From positions 136,620 through 200,619 of the forward strand of contig CALXPU010000001.1 of the NCBI GenBank assembly GCA_944390455.1: a stretch of 64,000 bases of DNA. Direction: 5' to 3'. Positions 8,750 to 16,261 of the stretch are shown here, piece after piece. The DNA is from an uncultured Alphaproteobacteria bacterium. Its GTDB lineage: Bacteria; Pseudomonadota; Alphaproteobacteria; RF32; CAG-239. Position 1 is the stretch's first letter; each line of letters starts with the position of its first letter. Below the pieces are notes generated by a model that was given only the letters and a program-made list of their open reading frames with translations, searched no databases and had not been told where the DNA came from. A program made the position numbers and the translations under genes.

Positions 8750-11359
8750 CTAGATCACTTTTTTCTTTTCAGGAACAAAGTTTTGGTCCAGCATAATGTT
8801 TTCAACAGCTAACTCTTCTGAAGGTTGGTATGCAATACCACTTTCTATAATGTTTCCAACGTTTAATAGGTCAGAATCGTTAGATTTTAAGCAAGAAATT
8901 GTTTTTTCATCTGCTTTGATTACCAGACTTAAAACAGGGTTCTTTTGAGATTTATTCTCAATGGTCTTTTGCTTACGAATTTCTGTAGAAACGGTAGAAA
9001 TTGTGTTGTACAGAAGAGCGTTTTCTGCACTAATAGAATCTAAGCAACTTAATGATGTCCAAAGTTCTTTGTGAACAGAAATGTCTGTTGCTTTTTTCCA
9101 TGGACGTGCTTGATATACTTCTTCAGTAATGAATGGGCAGAATGGAGCTAACAATTTGATAAAGGTATCAAGTGATAGCTTTAAGGTTGCGATTGCTGAA
9201 GAGTTATCTTCGGAGTATGCACGTTTTTTTACAATTTCAACATAGTTATCGCAGAAATCCCAGAAACGTGTTTCTATTGCATCAAGAGCTAATGAATAGT
9301 CGTAGTTTTCAAAGCTTTGTTTTGCAGATTTTACAGTATCTGCCAGTTTTTTAATCCAAGATTTATCTAAGCCATTGGTTATATCGTTCAGATAATCGGC
9401 AGAGGTAGAATTGCCTACAATCATGAATACGAATTTACTTGCATTGTAAATTTTTACAACCAACTTACGACCTTGTTGCATCATCTTTTCTTCAAATGCA
9501 GTATCTGCTCCGAGTTTTGCTTTGGCTGCCCAATAACGAACGGCATCTGCAGAGTGATTTTCAATCAAATGCATCGGAGTTACAACGTTTCCTTTTGATT
9601 TACTCATCTTTTTACGGTCTGGATCAAGGATAAAACCACTGATGAGTGTTTTGTACCAAGGAATTGTGTTTTCGTGCATTAAGCTTTTGGCAATTGTGTA
9701 GAAAGCCCAAGTACGAATAATGTCGTGAGCTTGCGGACGAATATCAAACGGCATAGATAAGTTTGATTTATCTTTTGCCATAGCCATTGCGATTTGTGGT
9801 GTTAAAGAAGATGTTGCCCATGTATCCATAACATCTGGGTCTCCGGCAAATCCGTTTGGTTGGTTTCTTTGAGCTTCTGTATAGCCGTTTGGAGTATCTG
9901 CCATTGGGTCTATAGGAAGTTGGTCTTTTTCTGGCAAAATAACGCTATTATAATCAATATTTCCGTTAGCATCTACTTTGTACCAAACAGGGAATGGAAC
10001 GCCGAAATAGCGTTGACGGCTAATGCACCAATCTTGGTTTAATCCCTCGGTCCATGTTTCATAACGATGTTGCATATATGCTGGTAACCATTCAATTTTG
10101 CGTCCAGCGGAGAGCATTTCTTGTTTCATATCCATCAAGTTGATAAACCATTGACGAGATGGTACGAATTCAAGCGGTAAATTACCTTTTTCATAGAATT
10201 TTACCGGGTGCATAATTTTTCTTGGTTCGCCGATTAAGTAGCCTTGTTCTTTTAGCATTTCAGCTACTTTCTTTTTAGCGATATGCGCAGGCAAGCCAAT
10301 TAATTGATTAAAGTTCTGTTGAGCTTTTTCTTTATTAAGCGTAGTGAAAGGACCTTCGCCGTAGGTGATGTTCATGATTTTGCCATCAAGACCGATGATT
10401 TGCTTAATCGGTAGACCGGATTTTTTCCACCAAGCAACGTCGGCAGCATCACCAAAGGTGCAGACCATCATAATACCGGTTCCTTTGTCTTTTTCAGCAT
10501 GTTCGGATGCAACAATCGGAACAGGAATATCAAACAACGGAACAATGGCTGTTTTGCCAAATAAATGTTTGTAACGTTCGTCATCAGGATGTGCAACGAT
10601 TGCCAAGCAAGCTGCTAAAAATTCCGGACGAGTGGTTGCGATAGTAAAAGTTTCGTCGCTATCTTTAACACTAAAGCGAATATCGTGGAAGTAACCCTCC
10701 ATTTCTTTATCTTCAACTTCGGCTTGAGAAACAGCGGATTTAAATGTAACATCCCACATAATCGGAGCTTCTACTGCTACGACTTTGCCTTTTTTGTATA
10801 AATCCAAGAAGGATGCTTGAGAGATTTTTATGGATGTCGGACTGATGGTGGAATAAGTTAAATTCCAATCATAAGAGTGTCCGATACGACGGAAAACGTT
10901 TTCAAAGATTTTTTCATCTTCTGCGGTTAAGGTTTCGCAGGCTTCAATAAAGTTTTTACGAGAAATTTCTTTGCGTTCGTCTTTGCTGTTTTCAATATGA
11001 ACGGGTTTGAAATTCGGGTCATAAGCAACTTTGGGGTTGCAAGCGATGTTATAATAGTTTTGAACACGGCGTTCTGTCGGTAAGCCGTTGTCGTCCCAAC
11101 CGATTGGGTAGAACACGGATTTTCCCTGCATGCGTTGATATCTGGCAATAATATCGGTTTGAGTATAGCTGAAAATGTGACCGATATGCAAAGAGCCGGA
11201 GACGGTTGGCGGAGGGGTGTCTATCACAAAACTGTTGTCACGGCTTTGTGTGGCATCATATTTATAAACCTCGTTTGCGCTCCAATATGCGTCGCAACGT
11301 TTTTCTATTTCTTCGGCATTAAATTGACTATCTAATCCTTGTTCTTCTTTATAAGACAT
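8750..11359 (-). CDS. valS: valyl-tRNA synthetase (short, Rickettsia/archaeal-like type)
   Basis: 869-residue class I synthetase. HIGH region 'DTPPPTVSGSLHIGHIFSYT' near residue 45, KMSKS loop DPDRKKMSKSKGN near 560, an editing-domain stretch with 'FTIATTRPEFLAACLAIVAH' and 'GTGIMMVCTFGDAADVAWWK'. The phrases FYPIGWDDNGLPTERRVQN and FGDAADVAWWK match the archaeal-like ValRS I recall from Rickettsia rather than the E. coli type, and the protein ends without the usual long coiled-coil arm. ATG 11359 is chosen over an upstream in-frame TTG because GGAG lies 11 bases before it. Monocistronic. Confidence 0.95.
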   Translation of the reverse strand: MSYKEEQGLDSQFNAEEIEKRCDAYWSANEVYKYDATQSRDNSFVIDTPPPTVSGSLHIGHIFSYTQTDIIARYQRMQGKSVFYPIGWDDNGLPTERRVQNYYNIACNPKVAYDPNFKPVHIENSKDERKEISRKNFIEACETLTAEDEKIFENVFRRIGHSYDWNLTYSTISPTSIKISQASFLDLYKKGKVVAVEAPIMWDVTFKSAVSQAEVEDKEMEGYFHDIRFSVKDSDETFTIATTRPEFLAACLAIVAHPDDERYKHLFGKTAIVPLFDIPVPIVASEHAEKDKGTGIMMVCTFGDAADVAWWKKSGLPIKQIIGLDGKIMNITYGEGPFTTLNKEKAQQNFNQLIGLPAHIAKKKVAEMLKEQGYLIGEPRKIMHPVKFYEKGNLPLEFVPSRQWFINLMDMKQEMLSAGRKIEWLPAYMQHRYETWTEGLNQDWCISRQRYFGVPFPVWYKVDANGNIDYNSVILPEKDQLPIDPMADTPNGYTEAQRNQPNGFAGDPDVMDTWATSSLTPQIAMAMAKDKSNLSMPFDIRPQAHDIIRTWAFYTIAKSLMHENTIPWYKTLISGFILDPDRKKMSKSKGNVVTPMHLIENHSADAVRYWAAKAKLGADTAFEEKMMQQGRKLVVKIYNASKFVFMIVGNSTSADYLNDITNGLDKSWIKKLADTVKSAKQSFENYDYSLALDAIETRFWDFCDNYVEIVKKRAYSEDNSSAIATLKLSLDTFIKLLAPFCPFITEEVYQARPWKKATDISVHKELWTSLSCLDSISAENALLYNTISTVSTEIRKQKTIENKSQKNPVLSLVIKADEKTISCLKSNDSDLLNVGNIIESGIAYQPSEELAVENIMLDQNFVPEKKKVI

Positions 11360-11443
11360 TGTTTCGTTTACTCCAATAAAAATCAAACTGTTGCAGATTT
11401 TAGCAAGAGCTTATTTAAAAGTAAAGGATTTAAATGGTATTGA

Positions 11444-11811
11444 TTGAGCGGTTTAAGCGGAAAAAGGCGATTTTTTGTGATTGTGGGGTAAGGGGAATTT
11501 TGAGGTTTAAAGTCTATTTGTTTAAAAAAGCGTAGTCAAATTGACGGAATCTACAAAAAGATATTGAAAACAATAGAAAAAGATGCTATAGTTAGAATGT
11601 AAAAATATATTTAGGTGTTTCAATTATTTTAGAGTTTTATTATGCAAGTGGTCTTTCGGGATTATTTACTGATAACTTCTCTGAAAGAATTTGAAATGCC
11701 TTTTTTTGTGAAATTTATTAAATTTTTTTCTATATGAGACATTTTGTTTTTTTGAAATCCATTATCTTTATGATGATGGTCGCATTTGTAGCTATGAGCG
11801 CAAATGCGCAG
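11444..11811 (+). repeat. direct repeat copy 1: promoter, leader and signal-peptide module
   Basis: About 368 bases that recur at 12670-13033. The unit begins near TTGAGCG and runs through an A/T-rich upstream part, the promoter, a ~135-base untranslated leader, the ATG and the signal-peptide codons up to GCGCAG. The best-conserved stretches include the first 47 coding bases, which are identical. The coding sequences diverge sharply just after the signal peptide. Together with 11360-11443, which shows nothing else, this accounts for the 374-base gap between valS and the first beta-barrel gene. Confidence 0.9.
11564..11592 (+). promoter_or_regulatory. sigma70-like promoter in repeat copy 1
   Basis: TTGAAA (11564-11569), 17-base spacer, TATAGT (11587-11592). 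The predicted start leaves a leader of about 135 bases before the ATG at 11734, without a Shine-Dalgarno sequence. In the leader TCTTTC (from about 11653) can pair with GAAAGA about 30 bases later. Confidence 0.65.
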
Positions 11812-12588
11812 AGAAGAATTAACGGAGTTAATCTGTCTAAAAAGCAGGTTGCAGAGCTCCTAGTAAAAAACCCCACCGACACAGTGACTATGTCTCGTGT
11901 CGAGATAAAGAAAGAAAATAATATGGTTTTTGAAGAAATACGCTCTGCGTATATTTTCAATAAGAAAATCGTATCACGCCGAGATACGATCATTTCTGCC
12001 ATAGCTATGTCAGATGATATTCAATTCTCTGATAAGGAGGCTGTCCTTCGTGGAGAATTGGATATGAGAAATCCCGAGCACCAGCGAGCAGATGGTTCTA
12101 ATATCCATCATGTCAATGTAACTTTGCTTGGTGGGGCGAACTACGTTGATAATACCATTAACGCAGGGGCAACCTTGCGTGTTGGATATGAAACCTGTCA
12201 CTTCTTGTTTGAAGTGGAAGGATCATATTCCACCATGGCATACACTTCAGCCTCCATGGTATCCGGCAAATACGATACTTTTATCGCAGCCGGTAATTTG
12301 GGATGGAAATTCTGGCAGAACAGAGATTATCGCTCTTATTTGGCGATACTCGGTACTGCTGGATATGCTAAGCAGAAGTCAGACTCCCGCGACGCGGAAT
12401 TTTTCTCTGAAAACTATGGGCTTATGCTCGGCGCATTTGCCCGTGGCGCTTGGGGATTCACAAAACGGTTCCAGCTGATTGGCGAGGCTGGGTACCGCAT
12501 TCTGCCGCAGGTGTTCCATGACAAAGGAACACAATTGTTCTCCAACGGAGGACCATTTGTGAACCTTGGCGTGAACATGTCTTTCTAA
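11734..12588 (+). CDS. outer-membrane beta-barrel protein, paralog 1
   Basis: 284 residues: signal peptide MRHFVFLKSIIFMMMVAFVA..SANAQ (cleavage near residue 26), an N-terminal charged region of about 80 residues, then alternating hydrophobic strands with many Gly and aromatic residues and a terminal ..NLGVNMSF, as expected for an outer-membrane barrel whose last strand ends in Phe. No enzyme motif is seen. It shares promoter, leader and signal peptide with the gene at 12956, and the mature N-termini are related (INGVNLSKKQ../INGINTRDAK..). Base composition is richer in G+C than its neighbours and no Shine-Dalgarno precedes the ATG, suggesting transfer. Closed by a terminator at 12609. Family unknown. 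Confidence 0.8.
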   Translation: MRHFVFLKSIIFMMMVAFVAMSANAQRRINGVNLSKKQVAELLVKNPTDTVTMSRVEIKKENNMVFEEIRSAYIFNKKIVSRRDTIISAIAMSDDIQFSDKEAVLRGELDMRNPEHQRADGSNIHHVNVTLLGGANYVDNTINAGATLRVGYETCHFLFEVEGSYSTMAYTSASMVSGKYDTFIAAGNLGWKFWQNRDYRSYLAILGTAGYAKQKSDSRDAEFFSENYGLMLGAFARGAWGFTKRFQLIGEAGYRILPQVFHDKGTQLFSNGGPFVNLGVNMSF

Positions 12589-12608
12589 GCGTAGAAAGAC
12601 CACATTAT

Positions 12609-12656
12609 GAAACAGCAGATTTTAGGGGTTCCCTAAAGTTTGCTGTTTCTTTTTGT
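12609..12656 (+). terminator. intrinsic terminator after beta-barrel paralog 1
   Basis: Nested perfect arms GAAACAGCA..TGCTGTTTC outside and TTTAGGG-gtt-CCCTAAA inside, followed by TTTTTGTTTT. An unusually long and strong hairpin. Confidence 0.92.
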
Positions 12657-12669
12657 TTTAAAAGGATTT

Positions 12670-13033
12670 TTGAGCGTTTTAAATGGAAAAGGCGATTTTT
12701 GAGATTTTAGAGAGAGGGAGATTTTGAGTTTTAAAGTCTATTTGTTTAAAAAAGCGGAGTCAAATTGACGGAATCTACAAAAAGATATTGAAAACAATAG
12801 AAAAAGATGCTATAGTTAGAATGTAAAATTATTTATTAGGTATTTCAATTATTCTAGATTTTTATTATGTGGTGGTCTTTCGGGATTATTTACTGATAAC
12901 TTCTCTGGAAGAATTTGAAATGCCTTTTTTGTGAAACAATTTAATTTTTTTCTATATGAGACATTTTGTTTTTTTGAAATCCATTATCTTTATGATGATG
13001 GTGTCATTTGCTGCTGTAAGCGCAAATGCGCAG
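12670..13033 (+). repeat. direct repeat copy 2: promoter, leader and signal-peptide module
   Basis: Second copy of the 11444-11811 module, about 1.2 kb downstream in the same orientation. It contains the same promoter, leader and signal-peptide codons, with scattered substitutions and small indels. It fills the 367-base gap between the two paralogs apart from the preceding terminator. Confidence 0.9.
12788..12816 (+). promoter_or_regulatory. sigma70-like promoter in repeat copy 2
   Basis: TTGAAA (12788-12793), 17-base spacer, TATAGT (12811-12816), identical to copy 1. In the leader the right arm of the small stem reads GGAAGA instead of GAAAGA, which still pairs with TCTTTC through a G-U pair. 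Confidence 0.65.
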
Positions 13034-13975
13034 GAGGTTATTAACGGTATTAATACACGCGACGCGAAGGCGTGTATGGAATACCTTGTAAAGAATTCAA
13101 AGGACACTATCGCGTCAGTGTCTTCATTTGTAAGCGGCGAAGATACAGTCGTCGTGAGACGTTCGGTTTTCTTGGCGGGCGAAAAGCTGATGGCTCGTCA
13201 GGATACAACTATTTACCGCCCGACAGTGAAAACTGTTACCGTGGTGAATAAGGAAAAGGCTGAAAATTTGTACGAGGCAAGCGTTAATACTCGCTTTGCC
13301 GAGAAGGCGTTTGATGACGCTGCAAGAGACACATACTACGCTTATTCTGATAGCGTAGCCGGTGTTTCTGAGGGCGACCTCAATGCCGGTAAGGTGGTTC
13401 TTAGATCTGCTAATAAGTACGGTTGGGGGATAAACCTCTATGCCGGTTGGCAGTTCGCAGAACATGTAAACAGCCCCGTCATCGGAGCAGGATTGGAGTA
13501 CAGCCGCTCTTGGTGGGCTGCTATGCTGAGCGGTGAGGCCGGATACTCTAAGTATACATCAAACGCAGTTAATGCGGGCGATAAGTACTGGAGTTTTAGA
13601 ACTGAGGCTTTAGCCGCCTTGCAACCATTCAGATTTGATGCTTACAATCAGAACCGTCTTTTCCTCTTCGGAGGTTTGGGTTTTGAATGGTATAGTACCG
13701 AATCAAAACCTTTCACCGATGAGGCGGGAAACGAATACGAATTCAAGTCATGGGGTAACTTTTTGTACCCAACGGCTGGAATTCGTTTTGAACACCGGTT
13801 CTTTTCCACTGGAAACAGTTTATTTGTTTCCGCACAGTGGAGACAGCTTTCTGGAGTAATCCAGAATGCTAGCACAGAGCGATATAATGCTCTGATGCTG
13901 TCGGTAGGCTTTAACTTTGGATTTTTCCGTAACACAACGGGGATGTCTAAGTCCGATGTGAAGGCGTTATATTGA
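12956..13975 (+). CDS. outer-membrane beta-barrel protein, paralog 2
   Basis: 339 residues with nearly the same signal peptide as paralog 1 (MRHFVFLKSIIFMMMVSFAA..SANAQ). The mature part starts with a ~130-residue region rich in charged residues, Val and Asp, then a barrel-like C-terminal half beginning near 'YGWGINLYAGWQF' with repeated amphipathic strands (for example 'LFVSAQWRQLSGV' and 'LMLSVGFNFGFF'). An extra ~15-residue tail follows the last strand. G+C is high for the window: line 13501-13560 has 34 G+C in 60, against 23 in 60 at 25981-26040. No Shine-Dalgarno. Function unknown; a surface structure or adhesin-like role is only a guess. Confidence 0.78.
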   Translation: MRHFVFLKSIIFMMMVSFAAVSANAQEVINGINTRDAKACMEYLVKNSKDTIASVSSFVSGEDTVVVRRSVFLAGEKLMARQDTTIYRPTVKTVTVVNKEKAENLYEASVNTRFAEKAFDDAARDTYYAYSDSVAGVSEGDLNAGKVVLRSANKYGWGINLYAGWQFAEHVNSPVIGAGLEYSRSWWAAMLSGEAGYSKYTSNAVNAGDKYWSFRTEALAALQPFRFDAYNQNRLFLFGGLGFEWYSTESKPFTDEAGNEYEFKSWGNFLYPTAGIRFEHRFFSTGNSLFVSAQWRQLSGVIQNASTERYNALMLSVGFNFGFFRNTTGMSKSDVKALY

Positions 13976-13995
13976 TGACTGATGCGAACACTATT

Positions 13996-14043
13996 AAGCA
14001 GGGAAAGATGAGGGCGTATGCTCTCGCTTTCTCTGCTTTTTTT
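13996..14043 (+). terminator. intrinsic terminator after beta-barrel paralog 2
   Basis: AAGCAG.GAAAG..GAG.GC-gtat-GC.CTC..CTTTC.CTGCTT followed by a long T run; a strong, slightly interrupted hairpin. Confidence 0.9.
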
Positions 14044-14097
14044 ATGGCTAAAAAGGTGATTTTTGAGTGTTTTTAGGATTATAGCGCGCGATTTTTG

Positions 14098-14126
14098 TTG
14101 TTTTAGACGAAAAAATATGGTATAAT
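14098..14126 (+). promoter_or_regulatory. sigma70-like promoter for beta-barrel gene 3
   Basis: TTGTTT (14098-14103), 17-base spacer, consensus TATAAT (14121-14126), about 28 bases before the ATG at 14154. The leader is short, unlike those of the two paralogs. Confidence 0.7.
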
Positions 14127-14153
14127 CTGACCTAGAACAAATATTATTTAGAT

Positions 14154-14762
14154 ATGAGAAAAAAATTTTTTGCAGTTATGGCAGCGATAGTTGTCATCTG
14201 CTCGGTATTTAGTAGTGCAAGTGCTCAGTGTTTCTATCGTTATGACTACGGTTATGGCGGTGGTTTATTTGGAGATGGCGCAAACTTCTATGCCGGATTT
14301 GGTGCAGGCGCCGCATTAGTTAATGATATGGCTTCTCCAACGTATAGCGTGCGTTTGGGGGTGGAGGCAGGACTCTTTGTGGCAGAACTGGAGGGAAGCT
14401 ATCTTTCTATTAATTCCGTCTACGATGACGGATTTGAGCCTGAAACCAATACTCTTTCAACTATGACGGTGGGGGTAAACGTTGGGCTTAATATTTTAGC
14501 TTCCTCCGTGGGACGCTTGTCATTAATGCTCCACACAGGGTATGCACTGCAAGAGGAATGGTATCATGGTGGGTATTATGACTATTATGGTCATGCCTAC
14601 TATGGTCGTTATTACATCGGAGCAGGTCTGAACGGTTCCGTTAATCTGACGAATCGCTTTGCTCTCTTTGCAGAGGCAAGGTATCAGTCAATCCCGATTG
14701 ACGGATGCGGAAAGACTAAGTGGGGAGGTATCCTCTCCGGTGGACTCCGAATTTATTTTTAA
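14154..14762 (+). CDS. outer-membrane beta-barrel protein, Gly/Tyr-rich
   Basis: 202 residues. Signal peptide MRKKFFAVMAAIVVICSV..SASAQ (cleavage near residue 24), then a Tyr/Gly-rich opening (YRYDYGYGGG) and regularly spaced strands such as 'ANFYAGFGAGAALV', 'VRLGVEAGLFVAELEGSYL', 'TVGVNVGLNIL' and a final strand ending GGLRIYF with terminal Phe. This is the pattern of a small eight-stranded porin-like barrel. It has its own promoter and terminator. The SASAQ cleavage site, raised G+C and absent Shine-Dalgarno resemble the two genes before it. No specific function can be given. Confidence 0.78.
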   Translation: MRKKFFAVMAAIVVICSVFSSASAQCFYRYDYGYGGGLFGDGANFYAGFGAGAALVNDMASPTYSVRLGVEAGLFVAELEGSYLSINSVYDDGFEPETNTLSTMTVGVNVGLNILASSVGRLSLMLHTGYALQEEWYHGGYYDYYGHAYYGRYYIGAGLNGSVNLTNRFALFAEARYQSIPIDGCGKTKWGGILSGGLRIYF

Positions 14763-14778
14763 TTATGTTGAGCTTTGA

Positions 14779-14808
14779 GGCGGTGGGAGAAATCCTGCCG
14801 CTTTTTTT
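14779..14808 (+). terminator. intrinsic terminator after beta-barrel gene 3
   Basis: GCGG-tg-GGA-gaaa-TCC-tg-CCGC (the inner t/g positions can form G-U pairs) followed by seven T. Confidence 0.88.
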
Positions 14809-14901
14809 ATGTTTGTGGCTTTTTTGTTAGGGCGGACTTGAAAGAACTTTTGTAATGACTATATCTCCGTTGTATCGTTTTAATTTTGGAGGAAGTTGCA
14901 A

Positions 14902-15216
14902 ATGAATAAATTGTTTATGGGGCTTTTGGCGGTGGCTGCGTTGGCTCTTATCGTGTCACAGGCTATTGCTGGGGCTAGTAATGCAAATAATAATGCGGCT
15001 AATGCTGTGGCTAATGCTGATAATGGCGGTGTGATGATTATTGAAACTTATTCGGCATCTTCGGTTGCTACTCCGGGGAATGCTGATGGTAATAATGATA
15101 TGCAACCACTGCCCGGTGATCCTGGGGTTGAAGTAGCCCCTCTTAATTCTTCTGTTGCTCAGCCGATTATGGTTGAAGAAGATGTTATGATTCAACAAAC
15201 AGAGGATGGAGAGTAG
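14902..15216 (+). CDS. small secreted Asn/Ala-rich protein
   Basis: 104 residues from the ATG at 14902, which follows a good GGAGGAAG; an upstream TTG in frame is less likely. A signal peptide (MNKLFMGLLAVAALALIVSQ..AGA) is followed by a low-complexity Asn/Ala stretch (NANNNAANAVANADNG) and a Pro/acidic tail. The mature part looks disordered and contains no cysteine. Unlike the three barrel genes before it, codons and ribosome-binding site look native. Function unknown; small secreted proteins of this kind may act at the cell surface, but nothing in the sequence decides it. Confidence 0.65.
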   Translation: MNKLFMGLLAVAALALIVSQAIAGASNANNNAANAVANADNGGVMIIETYSASSVATPGNADGNNDMQPLPGDPGVEVAPLNSSVAQPIMVEEDVMIQQTEDGE

Positions 15217-15225
15217 CCTCTCTTC

Positions 15226-15238
15226 TTTAAATACATCG
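15226..15238 (+). repeat. TTTAAATACAYYG motif, copy 1
   Basis: TTTAAATACATCG, 9 bases after the stop at 15216. One of six matches in the window, all in gene ends or just after them. Confidence 0.6.
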
Positions 15239-15249
15239 TTTAAAACACC

Positions 15250-15262
15250 TTTAAATACGCCG
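15250..15262 (+). repeat. TTTAAATACAYYG motif, copy 2 (variant)
   Basis: TTTAAATACGCCG, one change from the consensus. It forms the left arm of the terminator at 15253-15287. Confidence 0.5.
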
Positions 15263-15287
15263 TTATCTTCAACGACGTATTTTTGTT
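15253..15287 (+). terminator. intrinsic terminator after the small secreted gene
   Basis: AAATACG.CGTT-atcttc-AACG.CGTATTT followed by TTG and T-rich sequence. The upstream motif copy 15226-15238 could compete with the left arm for the same right arm. Confidence 0.7.
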
Positions 15288-15344
15288 TATTCTTTGTTCA
15301 TAATCTTGTAGCTATACTCTTTGGGTAACTGTAAGGAGAGGATT

Positions 15345-16175
15345 ATGAAGTTTGGATTATTTGTTTTCTGTATGACGTTGGTGCCTTTATTATCTTGGGC
15401 AGAAGATGAAAAAATTGCAGTGCAGTCTATGAGTGAACTTGATGGAATGCAGCAAGATAAACTCGTTAATTTGCGTGAGCGTAGTATGATTTACTCTGCT
15501 TTTTATAGTTATGATTATAAACCGAAGATTTTTGAACGTTATAATCCTAAGGAAAAATGGGTGGGGGATAAATATAGCTGCTATCGAAATGAATTTTATG
15601 ATGGAAAATCTGAGGCTAGTATTTGGTTGAAGAATCCTAATGTTCTCATCCATCCGGTGGCGGGAACTTTGCGCCATATGTTTTATGGTGATACAAATAA
15701 TCCGGTGTTTTGTATGTATTCTCAACAATTGATGTTTAAACCTAAAAGTATTGTCTATAAAGAAGATAAAAAAGAAATTGTTGTGACGTATAAAGCATAT
15801 AATATTTTATTGGGGATTGGCTCGCATACGTTTGGGGCTATTGATTTTTCTCTTTCTCCGATTAATGCGTATGATGTCGGATTTAATTATATGAATTTGG
15901 CTAAAAGCTCTGGAGTGGTAACAGCGCGAGAATTGCGGGGAACGTCTTTGAAAATGGCTCAAGCTAATGTTTTGCCTTTAAATGAAGATGTGACTGTTTG
16001 TAATCCTTGCTACACAAGTGGCTATGGAGTTTGTTCTTGTTATGTGAAAGATAAAGATGTTCAAATAGAGTTGAAGTCTAAAAATGCTGAACTGTTGTTT
16101 AAATTATGGCGAGATAAGCCTAAATCTAAAGATGATGCAGCTGATTTTTATTATCGTATTCGGTTTATTCCATAA
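15345..16175 (+). CDS. hypothetical secreted protein
   Basis: 276 residues from the ATG at 15345, which has AAGGAGAGG before it; an upstream TTG would break the signal peptide (MKFGLFVFCMTLVPLLSWA). The mature protein is mixed alpha/beta without recognised domains. It contains several cysteines, including the cluster VCNPCYTSGYGVCSCYV near residue 225, which could form disulfides in the periplasm. Codon use matches the housekeeping genes. It ends just before a shared terminator with rpsA. I do not recognise the family. Confidence 0.7.
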   Translation: MKFGLFVFCMTLVPLLSWAEDEKIAVQSMSELDGMQQDKLVNLRERSMIYSAFYSYDYKPKIFERYNPKEKWVGDKYSCYRNEFYDGKSEASIWLKNPNVLIHPVAGTLRHMFYGDTNNPVFCMYSQQLMFKPKSIVYKEDKKEIVVTYKAYNILLGIGSHTFGAIDFSLSPINAYDVGFNYMNLAKSSGVVTARELRGTSLKMAQANVLPLNEDVTVCNPCYTSGYGVCSCYVKDKDVQIELKSKNAELLFKLWRDKPKSKDDAADFYYRIRFIP

Positions 16176-16183
16176 TGCTGTTA

Positions 16184-16196
16184 TTTAAATACACTG
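16184..16196 (+). repeat. TTTAAATACAYYG motif, copy 3
   Basis: TTTAAATACACTG, 8 bases after the stop at 16175 and just before a terminator. Confidence 0.6.
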
Positions 16197-16210
16197 TGTT
16201 TTTATATAAG

Positions 16211-16247
16211 AAAACACCTCGTACTTGCGCACGAGGTGTTTTTTGTG
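16211..16247. terminator. bidirectional terminator between the 15345 gene and rpsA
   Basis: AAAACACCTCGT-acttgcgc-ACGAGGTGTTTT, a perfect 12-base stem with T tract on the right and A tract on the left; serves both converging genes. Confidence 0.93.
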
Positions 16248-16261
16248 ATTAAAGAATCAGA

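Noticed and set aside
11564-11592. Bacteroidota-type promoter (TTTG / TAnnTTTG) before the barrel genes
   Set aside because: The sites match the TTGAAA-17-TATAGT sigma70 pattern better; no TAnnTTTG box is present.
12128-12478. Second-frame ORF inside beta-barrel paralog 1
   Set aside because: The main frame has a signal peptide and a barrel end; this one has neither and arises from the higher G+C of the region.
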